Positions 1 to 9,630 of a stretch of 64,000 bases of DNA are shown here, piece after piece. The stretch is from Tyto alba (lineage: Eukaryota; Chordata; Aves; Strigiformes; Tytonidae), in NCBI RefSeq assembly GCF_018691265.1, contig NW_024881278.1:8804001-8868000 (forward strand), given 5' to 3'. Position 1 is the first letter of the stretch; every line of letters starts with the position of its first letter. The position numbers and the translations under genes were made by a program. The notes below the pieces were generated by a model. That model was not told the origin of the DNA and searched no databases. It saw only the letters and a list, made by a program, of their open reading frames with translations.

Positions 1-250
1 CCTGCTGAGCCACATCTACGTGCGTCCATATCAATGGCAAAACCACCCCAACGCTGGAGGCCGCCTGGGCCACATGCACACCCCTACAACGCGCACCATG
101 AGAAGCCTTCCCTAGCCGACGGCGTGCTCCCCACGCCCATCAAATACCCCCACGTTATACCATGTATACAATAAGGCACATACGTGCCCTCATTTCTCCC
201 CACTGCATAGATTCCTCCACTTAAGCCAACGTTCATCCTAAGCCACTAAA
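1..250. other. Non-coding sequence, nothing recognised
   Basis: Mixed-composition DNA with no open frame of note, no repeat family I recognise and no clear regulatory motif cluster. Confidence 0.5.
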
Positions 251-800
251 GTATCTATTTTTCTACTTACAGAGACTTAAATTCCTATTTTTTCACTGGA
301 TGCTAGAGGATTAATCCAGGTCTAACTCCAGTATCAGGTTTGGGAAGCAGAACATATTTGGGACTACGGAAACATCTTTACATGTGAATCTCTCCAATGT
401 TTCTGGAATTAGCAGCGAGAGAAATGTTGCAAAGGACAGGTTAACTGATGCCTGGCAGCTTCCTCAGCACTTGCTGTGGGGAGCTAAATCTGATTTATAG
501 AGATGCTCTGGTGTCCATTCAAATCTGCTTGAGATTCTTTACTGGGAAAAGATAATCACGTTAATGAGCCAGATGTGTTTGCTTGCTCTGATGTTTTTCT
601 TCACATCTTCTGTTCAGAATGAAATATGCAACCAATTTCCCAAGTTATACTTTATCTCCAGTGTTGCCTGATGTGTTAAAAGAATTAAGTCATTTGTATA
701 TATTGACTAATAATTATCATTTATCGCTGAACTTGTTAACATAATCCTCAACTGGAGATATTTGTTTATTTTGCCCATGTATTGCTGTATTGTTTTTGTA
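251..800. promoter_or_regulatory. Candidate conserved non-coding element (enhancer-like)
   Basis: This AT-rich, repeat-free segment has no usable open frame. It contains a perfect 10-bp palindrome GGATTAATCC at 308-317, which is two overlapping TAATCC cores of the kind bound by K50 homeodomains (OTX, PITX, GSC families). It also has a GATAATC at 551-557 and a TAATTA core at 711-716 inside an AT-rich stretch. This texture is typical of developmental enhancers in vertebrate gene deserts. Conservation is inferred from composition and motifs, not measured. Confidence 0.4.
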
Positions 801-1920
801 TAACTGCAGAAAGCAACAGGAAAATGCATGAGCAAGAAAAGGAGAGCTTTAGTAATGGATAAGAAACAAGCGACCACATGGGTGCAACCCCAAATATATA
901 TGGGTTTAAATATCTGTCTGTAAAGAGTGAACTTTAAAGTGGGATTGGCTCATATGGGTTTGAGGGTGAATTAAATCTGAGATGAGTGTGTTAACGAACG
1001 TTGCCGTGGCTAGGTACTCAAGACAGGATCCTGCCTCCAGAGCAATCAGCAGAATTCCTTAGGTTTGCTCGGAGGAGTTATATACCATTTTATATATATA
1101 TAAAAGTTGGTGCTTACGGTGTATTTTGTCCTTAACAGAAAAGGGAGAGGTGCATCCCTAGTTCTGGCACGGCTGAATTTCACTTCTCCCAGCTGCCTCA
1201 GCACATCCCACACCGCCACCCGCTCTGCACCAGCCCCTTGGTTTTTGCAGCAGGCTCCTGGGTACCCTTCCCTGGCACTCGTGCCCGGGGGGGCAGGTGT
1301 GGGGGGCTGCACACCCTGACCCAGATCAGCAGCTGCCCGCCTTCACCCTGGGACTCGCGCCGTGGCGAGCGTACAAAGTGCAGCCAGGACGGGACACGGT
1401 TTTAACAAGTAATTTCTCCCCGCTTCCAAAAATTGCAACATCACATATTCATCTGTAAGAAGAGAAGTGGACAGAGGAAAGGCCGGCTCAGCAGTTTGCT
1501 GAATATACCAGGTGGAGAGGCAAAAAAAAAAAAAAAAAAAAAAAGGGGGAAACAAAAAAATAAAAAAAATCTATTTTCTTTTTAATTAAGAAGTGATTAC
1601 CCCCCTCAAGTGTCCCATTTTCTCTCCCCATGATTTCCTGGTTTTAAAGAAACCTGAAGCAATTTGTTTCTAATTTTACCGTTTGGCTTGCACGTTGGAA
1701 GAAGACGAGTAAAAAGAAGGGAAATATCTACATGAAGCCTTTGTTTTTGATTTCTCCCCCCCCCCTTCTCTTTTGCGCTTTCTTTTCCTTTTCCCACTGA
1801 AAAACACGACCAGCTTTCCACTAACATACGACTCCCCACACCCCCCCGTGACTCGGGTGAACCCAGAAGGGCACCCCTGACCCTCTCCAACACCCCCACG
1901 CCTCCAGCTGGGTTCTTCAG
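801..1920. other. Non-coding stretch with simple repeats
   Basis: No gene is supported. The stretch holds a short TA-dinucleotide run at about 1090-1103, a 23-base poly-A run at 1522-1544 followed by more A-rich sequence to about 1569, and a polypyrimidine tract at roughly 1753-1796. Open frames of 70-88 codons occur on both strands over 1046-1555, overlap each other and are partly built on the homopolymer, so they are read as chance. Confidence 0.6.
1522..1544. repeat. Poly-A run (23 bases)
   Basis: Uninterrupted run of A followed by GGGGG and further A-rich sequence. No retrotransposon body is recognisable upstream, so it is treated as simple sequence rather than a retrotransposed tail. 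Confidence 0.9.
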
Positions 1921-2160
1921 TTCACGCCAACCGGGGTTTGCTCGGCGTTCCCGTGAACGGCCCCCCCTCTGCCAGCCCCCCGCGGCCGGCGGGAGCGGAC
2001 CCCCCGCGCTCCGGCCAGCGCTGGCCGCCGGCCCGGAGCCCCCCGGGCAGCCCCGCAGCACGTGCGCTGCGATCGGGGGGGTCCGGGGCTGGGAGCATTC
2101 CGCTTCCAGCAGCCGCGGGGTCAGCGCCTCCCAGCTCGGCAGCCTCTTACCACTCCTGTT
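1921..2160. promoter_or_regulatory. CpG-rich block (orphan CpG island candidate)
   Basis: By direct count this 240-bp block has about 30 CpG dinucleotides at roughly 70% GC, so CpG is close to its expected frequency instead of depleted as in bulk vertebrate DNA. It is flanked by ordinary non-island DNA. Open frames of 189 codons (minus, 1606-2175) and 111 codons (plus, 1938-2273) cross it, but they overlap in antisense and match no family I know, as expected where high GC removes stop codons. Such islands without a gene often mark unmethylated enhancer-associated DNA or non-coding RNA promoters. Confidence 0.55.
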
Positions 2161-2385
2161 CCCCGGGATTTTCATTAACTGAAGATTGCGAATGGGTCAG
2201 CAGATCTATACACTTTTTTGTATTCCCTCTGCTTGGTTTATTTATTTCTTTTTTTTTGCAGGATGCTGAATAACTAACCTTTTCTTCAATAGACAGATTT
2301 AAAAAAAATAGGATCCATCACACAGCAGCAGGATAGCCTTGCTCTGTTTTGACCTTTTGGAAATTAATTTCCCAATCTTAGCTTT

Positions 2386-2460
2386 CAAAATCAGAGATTG
2401 AAAAGACCTATTAGATCAGCCAATCCATCTTATCACTAGTACGGCAGCAAGCAGAGACCC
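2386..2460 (-). mobile_element. Decayed CR1 LINE fragment
   Basis: The plus strand reads like the reverse complement of a CR1 3' end: a run resembling GGTTGGAAAAGACCTTTAAG, then a counterpart of the 'GATCATCCAGTCCAACC' block, with several substitutions. The element would therefore lie on the minus strand. It is short and diverged, so this is an old insertion, and the right boundary is uncertain. Confidence 0.55.
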
Positions 2461-2488
2461 CAGCTAAGTGCTCCTCTACATGGGGAAA

Positions 2489-2574
2489 ATATTCTGGAAT
2501 AACATGGGGTGCAAATTTAAAGTGAAATACCTGTTCCAGAATATTCTGCACATGCACACATACTCTGGAATAAC
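2489..2574. promoter_or_regulatory. Cluster of heat-shock-element-like motifs
   Basis: Three HSF-type motifs lie within 86 bp. TTCTGGAA at 2492-2499 is a perfect TTCnnGAA. TTCCAGAATATTC at 2534-2546 is a perfect three-unit TTCnnGAAnnTTC array. CTCTGGAA at 2563-2570 is a one-mismatch copy. The first two are also an exact 11-bp inverted repeat (2489-2499 against 2534-2544), and TCTGGAATAAC is directly repeated at 2493-2503 and 2564-2574. The pattern fits HSF binding, but chance or a small inverted-repeat relic could also explain it. Confidence 0.4.
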
Positions 2575-3310
2575 CAATGGCTTTTCCTGAGTTTGCTCAG
2601 TTGACACCTGGAGCCAATTACTGTAACAGAGGTGGTGGTGGGGAATATAATCCCATTTTAGAATAAGAATATCTACCTCTGAATCTTTTTTCTGGGGTAG
2701 CTACAGGGAATAATTCACCCTGATCCTTTTTACCCACACAAGGCTGTTGCTCACAGGGCAGCGTCCACCCGGGGAGGAGAGGAGTGGGAAGGGTGCTAAC
2801 CCCACTGCCCCCGGGGAGAGCTGCCTCCAGCCCCTGCAGGCAAAATTAATGATTGACTTAAAGGATTTGGGCCAGAAGGATGAAATTCTAGCCTGCACCT
2901 CTCCCAAATTGCAATTTAGCACCTTTGCCAGGTGGCTTGGAGGATCGGTACTTTTCCATCTAGCAAATAACTCGGCACTTCGGGGTAAAACCCCAAAGCT
3001 CAAGGGTCTACACAGCACATCCCTGGTGCTGGGGGCCTGACCAGGGAGGCCCCTCGGGGCAGGGGAGGGATCCCAATGCCCCACATCTCTCTCCTTCTAT
3101 TCCCCTTGGTTTTACTAAACGCCTTGTTGTGCCATTTTTGTGGCATTCCTCATTCTGCAGTTAGTATTGCTCTGTCCTAGCCCGGGGCTCTGGGGGTTGT
3201 GTTTTAATGCCAGCGCTGCCGACCCCTGGGAAGTACCCCCGAAATGCAGCTCTGACCTGGCAAGGGCGAGGTCCCACCGGTGAAAGCCCCTGCCAGAACA
3301 GGCTGTAAGA

Positions 3311-3480
3311 GAAAGTGGTAATAGATTTCATAGAGGACAATTATAAAATAAGACACCTGAAGGAGATCTCTGGCTGGTTGACTGCCAGAACAATGAGGTT
3401 TTATAATGCTTTTAACCGTATCTAATACAACAATCTAATCCTTTTTAAAAAATCCTACGAAACTCTCCTGCAGTGATACC
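3311..3480. promoter_or_regulatory. Weak candidate conserved non-coding element
   Basis: AT-rich, repeat-free segment bounded by more GC-rich DNA, with several ATAAAA/ATAATG-type homeodomain-like cores and no open frame. The call rests on texture alone. Confidence 0.25.
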
Positions 3481-4040
3481 GTGTGAGCACCACAAGCAAG
3501 TCGCCGCTGTACAGAACAGCGTTTTCCTTTAAACCCTCCGACATCGCTGCTTTTCATGGGTCGGGTAGGTTGTTATTTCACGCGTAGGGGTGCCCAGCAG
3601 CAGGATCAGGCTGGGAAGGAGGAAAACACAAGACTTGATCTCAGTTGGGCTGGGATGACTTGAAAAAAGTCATCGAGGGGAAAGAACTGTTAGTAGGTCA
3701 GTGCTTTCTGGAGAGTCCTCGGCATGAAGGCTGATGCCGTGGGTGGCTTCACCCAGACTGGAGGGAAACCCTTTGGTGTAGAGGGGATCCCTCCCGTGGT
3801 CCCGCACTGACCCCGGGCACGGTGTCCCCTCGGCAGAGGGGTGCCACAGAGGTGTGCGCAGGGAGGGGAGCCGCCACTGACACCAAGTTATGCTGCTGGT
3901 GGCAAATGGTATCAATGCCCTGACAGGCTTCGGTCTGGGGGAGAGGGGAATGCATTCAAACGTCGCCGAAAATGAGTTTCCTGCTATCGAATTCACTGGG
4001 AACGAGCCTCTGCCTACACCTGCAGTAAGTACGTTCACAA
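3481..4040. other. Non-coding stretch, nothing recognised
   Basis: Mixed composition. A 122-codon minus-strand frame (3670-4038) and a nested frame in another phase are present but match nothing I recognise and lack any splice or promoter context. Confidence 0.5.
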
Positions 4041-4540
4041 AGAAACTGTAAATTTATATATATTTATCAGTTTAAAGCCCTTTTACATATTCTATCAGGC
4101 ATTGCAGGTTGGTCGACAACTGCAAGTCTTTTTCCATTAAAATGCCTCTATTATGCCTCTGCAGTTACTGCCCTTCTTAAACATCATTACATTGTGAGGA
4201 GCTGCCACTATATCCATACAATGGGGAGAATCAAGAGCACACAGATAAACTGGAGCTGCAAACTTTGGGCACTCAACAAGTCCTCTCCGCAGACAATTAG
4301 GGCCAAAAGATAAATATTGACACATTAGACTATTTTCCTCAATTTGTTTTTTTGTTGATCGTCTGATCGATCTGATGGGGCAAAATTCCACTTTTCCAGT
4401 ATCTCGGATTCTTGGCTAATAGAAACAAATAAAGTGAAAGCTTCTGTCCACAATGGGTTAGGAGCATCTATTGTTGGCAGGCACTAATCGGATTAAATTG
4501 GCTCCTGGCTCTATTGCTAGGAGGCTAACTCATTCCTAAA
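4041..4540. promoter_or_regulatory. Candidate conserved non-coding element
   Basis: About 500 bp of AT-rich, repeat-free DNA with homeodomain-type ATTA cores (for example GGATTAAATTGG near 4490-4500), a CAATTTG box and a short repeated GATCGTCTGATCGATCTGAT motif near 4358-4377. The 84-codon minus frame inside it is not convincing. The block ends just before a 24-base poly-T run. Confidence 0.4.
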
Positions 4541-4575
4541 TTTTTCCCATCTCGAGGGGATGTGTCATTGTTGCC

Positions 4576-4599
4576 TTTTTTTTTTTTTTTTTTTTTTTT
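4576..4599. repeat. Poly-T run (24 bases)
   Basis: Uninterrupted T run separating a candidate enhancer from the CpG-rich block that follows. No retroelement body is recognisable next to it. Confidence 0.9.
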
Positions 4600-4639
4600 A
4601 CCATTTAAATCTGACCGATAGAAAGAACTAAGGAAGGAC

Positions 4640-4870
4640 TTGAGCTGACGGCAGTGCCCGCCGCCCTGTGAACAAAGAGCGGGGCTGGCAGAGGCACCGC
4701 GGCCGTGGGGTGCGGGGGCTCCCCCAGGCCCCTTCTCCTGCCTGGAGCCCGTCTGGCACCGCCGCTGCCCTCCGGAAACCGCGCTGAAACCCAAACTCTA
4801 ACGCACCCGGGCAGGGAGAAAACCTGCTTGCCACGCCGGGCTGCGCTCAGGTTGTTTCCCATTAGCATTT
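4640..4870. promoter_or_regulatory. CpG-rich block beside a candidate enhancer
   Basis: GC-rich segment with many CpGs that abruptly interrupts AT-rich DNA. Four overlapping open frames on both strands (68-149 codons) cross it, which is what stop-poor GC-rich DNA gives by chance. It abuts the candidate element at 4871-5290. Confidence 0.45.
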
Positions 4871-5290
4871 TAATCCGTACCCCTGGCATCAGCCCCTTAA
4901 AGGCAGCAAACACGTTTATGCAAGCAGCCGAAAAAGACGGCCTTAAATAATGTCGCCTTTGGAGGGAGGCCCGCGAGCCGCGAGGTGCATTTTTGCCCAC
5001 AGTCTGATAATTTTCAAAGCTATTGGCAACCTGGGAATTTTCCTGCCTTATCACCAGGGCTCAGCTAACTTCACTAACACTAATCAGAGCTGGAATCATT
5101 CATTCAAGGATTGCATGATCATGTTTTTCTTTAGCGGTGACAGCTGCCTGAGCCGTATTAGCAATGCAGATGAGTCAGCCTAATAGGTTAATGCAGAACA
5201 CGCGAAAATTAGGTTTAATCCCCAGTGAAATAATCTAACATTTTCACATTTCTTGATGTTGGGATAGAGACATTGGTGGCGACTCAATTA
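4871..5290. promoter_or_regulatory. Candidate conserved non-coding element
   Basis: Repeat-free segment rich in motif-like words: CTAATCAG (about 5080), a TGCATGATCATG stretch (about 5113), an AP-1-like ATGAGTCAG at 5170-5178, and two TTAGGTTTAAT/TAGGTTAATG homeodomain-like runs between 5184 and 5220. The overall look is that of a deeply conserved vertebrate enhancer. The 77-codon plus-strand frame across it has no recognisable domain. Confidence 0.45.
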
Positions 5291-5829
5291 GGTGTAATGT
5301 AGATCAAAGCAAATTTACCTTCTGGCTGAACCTTCCCCATAGTTTAGATAGAAGAATATAAGGGTTCTTTACTAATTGGCCAATGGCTGTGGGGAAAATC
5401 ATATTAAAAGCGTGTGTACCGCAAGAATTGCGTTTCAGATTTGAACCAAGTAATGGCTGGGCTTTGCAAACACCCAAGCACGTCGTTTTTCCAGAAACCA
5501 GTGTTTTGTGCACAGCACCTTCCAACTTGCAGCTCTCTTCAAAGCAACGCTTACAAATGAAGATGTTTAGGGGTTTGGGTTTTTTTTTTGTTTTTTTTTT
5601 TTTTTTTTTTTTACTCTATTCATTTTTAATGTCCCATACTGAAATATCCCCACTGAGGTTTGAAAGAGCTTGTATTATAAAAGAAGCATAAAGGAAAAAA
5701 AAAAAAAAAAGCCAAAACAACAAACCACCACCCACCAGTGTGTGTCTATCTAATGTTTTCATTCTTGGGGAATAACATATCAAACAGCCATCGCTTTCAG
5801 TCATAAAGGGAAGGAAACAAAAAATTACA
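5291..5829. other. Non-coding stretch with opposed poly-T and poly-A runs
   Basis: Contains a perfect ATTGGCCAAT palindrome at 5375-5384, which carries a CCAAT box on each strand, in AT-rich DNA that may extend the neighbouring enhancer. A T-rich tract at 5580-5612 and a 16-base A run at 5695-5710 face each other about 80 bp apart and could pair. No gene is supported. Confidence 0.5.
5580..5612. repeat. Poly-T tract (33 bases, one interruption)
   Basis: T run broken by a single G at 5590. It is complementary to the A run at 5695-5710. Confidence 0.9.
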
Positions 5830-6420
5830 TGCCCTCAGTTGCCAAATTATTTTTTTGCCTTGACATCTTAATTCTTAATCCTTGTGTGTGGTCAAATCAG
5901 TCTACTATAGACAACCAATCAAGCAATTATTCCTAAATTATATTTGCCCAACTCACATTGATTGGTTATTCTTTTCTTATTGGGTAAGCTCATTAATTCT
6001 GAGCAGCTTGCTTATTATGCTTTCCACATCATTTTCTTTCTGAGCCTATCTACTCACACCAGCCTGCTGATGTTTCAAGATGCCATACAGAAAAAAAAGG
6101 CCGAGTGATCTATTGCATTGTCTCTTCCAGCAATTACAATTCACATTGCTGATTAACTTTGATGTGAAAACTAATGAGATAAGGCAAGTTATCAAGGCGG
6201 ACCTGATCGTCATCTCATTTATAGAGCATTTGCCATCAGTGAATGACAAAAACTAATGAAGATGTATCTGACAGCAGGCTGAGCCGAGGCAGAATTTCGT
6301 TTCTCATCAGCAAGTGCTCTGCTTCGAACTCATCAGTCTATCTGAAACATGTGGAAATTAGCTTAATAATGAAAACACTTCATCCAAATAGACAAATGTT
6401 TACATTAAAATAGTTACATG
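5830..6420. promoter_or_regulatory. Strong candidate conserved non-coding element
   Basis: Nearly 600 bp of repeat-free AT-rich DNA. Visible motifs include an inverted pair of CCAAT boxes (CCAAT at 5915-5919 and ATTGG at 5961-5965), a TCF/LEF-type CTTTGAT at 6157-6163, a MEIS/TGIF-type TGACAG at 6269-6274, and many ATTA cores (around 6131-6175 and 6360-6370). It has no open frame worth calling. Motif density, length and lack of simple repeats make it one of the best enhancer candidates in the window, possibly of the ultraconserved class. Conservation itself was not tested. Confidence 0.5.
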
Positions 6421-7490
6421 ATAAATAGATGTTAAAGATTTTATGCCTTCTTGAGTCTAAACAATGGAGCACAAAATATGTTCTCATATTCACTAAATCA
6501 TCCCTATAAACCTCCACACGTGCTGCCGTACCTGCAAGTTCCCTGCTTTATGGCTCAAAAATATTTCTGGGCTACGGTTCATCCTTTTGGAAGCGTACGG
6601 TTTGGGCTGTAATTAATTAACGCCTGTGCAATGGTAGCTGGCAGGAAAAAGACAGAAGGACCCGGCGGTGACGGCGCAGGGTAATTGTCCCTGTTTGGTA
6701 GGGACCAGGATGAGATGTGGGTGCCCAGAGCTCCCAAAAGCAGATTTTAAACAGCACCACAAGAGAGGCAAAAGATGCTGATGTACGTTGTGCCTCAGGA
6801 ACAAATTTACTCAATGTATAGAAGGGATTATTTTTTTTTTCCCCAGACAAAAATATAGAGTACAGATATAATTCACGTAAATACATCAATATTTCTTGCC
6901 TGTGCCATAGCTGCCAAAAAGTCTCCTGCAATATCAAGTCTAGTTTAGAAATGTTCCTGATAAAAGGGGAGGCGGGCAGAGCTACTCCCATTTTTAATAC
7001 TGTGGCTTCAGTATCTTTATTTATGAGAGACTATTTCATATTTGTTGTGCATTATTTCACATGCTTATGCTATGTCCAAACACATACCCAATATGTTTTT
7101 GTATCTGGAATAAAATATTCATTAATCATCTGGGATCAAAAAAACCTATTTTTAATAATAAAAAAAAAAGACATGCATCTGTAAGGCAGAATGGTGAAAC
7201 TCTCGCTTTAAAAATTGTTTTTAATTTTGTTTATACTTCAATTAAAATAAACAGTTGGTAAAAGATACTTTTCCATTATCATAATTTTTTTTTCCCCTGT
7301 CTGTGGAAAAAAAAAAAAAAAAAAGGACAGCCTATACCAATGCCTCCTCCAGGAAAAAAATAAAACAAACCATGCTACTACCAGCACAAGAAGAATTTTA
7401 AAATTTACTTAAAAAATTATTATCCAAGTGGACTGATAAAAAAAAAAAAATCACAGCCTTTCCAGAAAAGCTGCAGGAGCTCCTATGAAT
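6421..7490. other. AT-rich non-coding stretch
   Basis: Includes a consensus SOX word AACAATGG at 6460-6467, so the preceding element may extend to about 6490. The rest holds A- and T-runs (for example 18 A at 7307-7324) and weak frames up to 124 codons (minus, 6617-6991) with no recognisable domain. Confidence 0.5.
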
Positions 7491-7800
7491 TACGTACGCC
7501 GACAGCTCCACGAACGCACGTGCGAAAAGCTCGGATCCTGCCCCATTTCCGAACACAACGCCCGAGCGATAGGAATCGCGGCGGTGCCGGCGCTTCCCGA
7601 GCCGCCGATGGGTGCAGCCCCCCCCGAGCCCCCCCCAGCGCCGCTGCCAGACGATTCCCACCTTACCATTCCGATCCTAACGCGCTCGCCAACTTTCATT
7701 CCTCGCGTTTTGAGGACATCTGAGGTCCGAACCCGAGATACCCCGAGCAGATTGGCATTGTGTGTCGCAGATTAGCCCGCACAAAGAGCCCGCATCCCGG
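7491..7800. promoter_or_regulatory. Orphan CpG island
   Basis: By direct count this 310-bp block holds about 37 CpGs at near 58% GC, above random expectation, and both flanks are strongly AT-rich. It is the clearest CpG island in the window. Five overlapping open frames (66-96 codons, both strands) cross it and none is credible. On the minus strand a good 5' splice-site word (ATGGTAAGG, complement of 7661-7669) sits inside the island, so a minus-strand non-coding transcript with a first exon between about 7667 and 7800 is conceivable. No TATA box is evident. Confidence 0.6.
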
Positions 7801-8689
7801 GAAAGTTAAAAGAAAAGCCTGTTATAAAGCACTAGCAACAAATTACTACTTCAACGCTGGATTAAATTTAAAAGCTCTTCACAGAGCTGCAGATAAATCC
7901 TATATATTAGAAGAAACCATAAAAGTACTTGTTCAAGAGCTAAAGGCACAAGTGGAAAGTTGACCCCAAAGATTTTTTTTAATAGCCTGCTAAGTTTATA
8001 AAATTTCTCAAGATGTAGAGAGAGGGTTACGTTACTTCTGTAATACTCAACAGCACAAAGCTAACACGTGCTGGTTTGGCCAATTAATGAAGTTAGACAA
8101 ATCTGCAGCAATCAGTGCAATTCATTAAATAAAATGACAGCAAGGTTTGCTTTTTGTTTTTGTGAGGTTTTTTTGTTTGCTTGGGTTTTTCTGGAGGGTT
8201 TTGTTTTCTTTTTCTTTTACCCAGCAATGGTACAGGATAGCTTCTCTTTCACCACTTGTGCACACAGTGGGAAAAACATCGATCCCATCCTTATTTTCCT
8301 TTTCACATTGAGCCATAAGTGCAGGTACATAACCACATTCCTCCCAAGCTGGTGCTCAGCATTTACATGAAAATCCCCAGCAGCTATCCTGAAGGGTGAG
8401 GATGCTCTCTAAGTGGTCAAGATGCACTGTTTTCATTTTGGTTCATTAAAACAAAACAAAACAAACAAAAAAAAAAAAGTGAGATCTGAAATTTTATCTT
8501 TCTTTTCTGTCCACCAATTATTTTGTATTTCTAGAATAGAGGGCTTGGACACTGCAGTCACTCCGCTTGATCACTGGATATGTATACATACATATATCTG
8601 CATGGAGGGATGTACAGAGAAAGGAATGCTGCTCCTCCCTCCCCCTCCCCGTCCTTTATCCCGGTAGCCTATTTTAATAAATAATTATA
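7801..8689. other. Non-coding stretch with T/G- and A/C-rich simple sequence
   Basis: A T/G-rich low-complexity tract lies at about 8150-8220 and an A/C-rich tract at about 8447-8478. A C/T-rich run follows near 8632-8655. No gene or recognised transposon. Confidence 0.5.
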
Positions 8690-8930
8690 GGCAGCTAAAG
8701 GATTTGTTCATTCCAAAAGGTCTCCCCTTCACATTTCTCAGAGGTTCAGCTCAAGGAGACACCATGATAATAAGGCTGACTTGGGATCCCTACTTCACAA
8801 TGTCATTATGAGCTAGCATTTAAAATGAAAAAAATATGTATATTATACCTAAAAGCATTACAAGGTTACAGTCTCGTCTCCGAGAATATTTAATGCTGCT
8901 GGGAAAGCAGTGCTGTCACACTGAGGAGAA
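8690..8930. promoter_or_regulatory. Candidate conserved non-coding element
   Basis: AT-rich and repeat-free, with TGATAATAAGG (GATA-like) near 8764, several ATTA/TAAT cores, and no open frame. An octamer-type ATTTGCAT lies just downstream at 9017-9024. Confidence 0.3.
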
Positions 8931-9030
8931 GGTAAAGTGGGGGAAAAAAACCAAGAGAAAAATCCTTTTTGAAATACAAGCTTAGAAAAAAGATGTTGGG
9001 AGCAAGCATGGAGTTCATTTGCATTTCCAA

Positions 9031-9630
9031 TGACTAGGACTAATCCTCCACTACCACGTTTATATTTTCTTATTACTTTTCCTAATTATCTTCTATTTTT
9101 GCTCACAGCTTTTTCTCCTCTCTCTGCGCCCCGCTCCTCCCTGTTTCCAAATACCCAGCACGTTATTGCCTGGCAGGGGGCTGGGCAACCAAGGGCTAAT
9201 GGTGGCCCGTCTGCGCCGGTCCACACAGCCCCTCAAAAAAGTGGGTTCCTCCCCCCGTGCCGCTGCCCCCCAGCCTCTCGGAGCCCGTGGCAGCGGGCTG
9301 CTTCTCTCTCGGCTCCGTTCAGAAACGTTCCTGGGGTTGAGGGAGAGCAGAGGATTTTTTTTGCCGGGTCCTTGGGGCATGGTCGGGCCCCATCCTGGTG
9401 TGGTGGTGGGGTTCCCCCCCCGCAGCACCCCCGAGAGAGGGGTACCCAGGGCTCAGGGACCTCCCAGGGGTGGGGGAGGATGCACCCACCCCACAGCTCC
9501 TCATCACCCCCCCCAAAAGCCGTCACTGTCCCGGGAGCTGCCCCGGTAACTGCAGGTGGCACCACTGACTGAGGCTGGAAAACAAAATAAAACAAACCAA
9601 ATCCCGTCACAAGAGAGGCAGCCACCCAAC
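9031..9630. other. GC-rich non-coding block
   Basis: GC-rich with C- and G-runs. Five overlapping open frames on both strands (65-180 codons) cover the same bases; their Pro/Gly/Arg/Ser-rich translations have no domain I recognise. CpG content is moderate, less than in the block at 7491-7800. Confidence 0.5.

Larger units (their letters stand above)
2161..3310. other. Non-coding stretch with an old CR1 piece and heat-shock-like motifs
   Basis: No gene is supported. A T-rich tract followed by CAG at about 2248-2262 looks like a splice acceptor, but the sequence after it hits stops at once. The CR1-like fragment and the heat-shock-element cluster are listed separately. The 127-codon minus frame at 2701-3084 and the 97-codon plus frame at 2747-3040 overlap each other and are not credible genes. 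Confidence 0.55.

Noticed and set aside
1606..2175. 189-codon minus-strand open frame
   Set aside because: It runs through a polypyrimidine tract and a CpG-rich block, overlaps a plus-strand frame, and looks like a stop-poor chance frame.
9030..9572. 180-codon plus-strand frame
   Set aside because: Pro/Ser/Gly/Arg-rich translation in GC-rich DNA, with at least four other overlapping frames.
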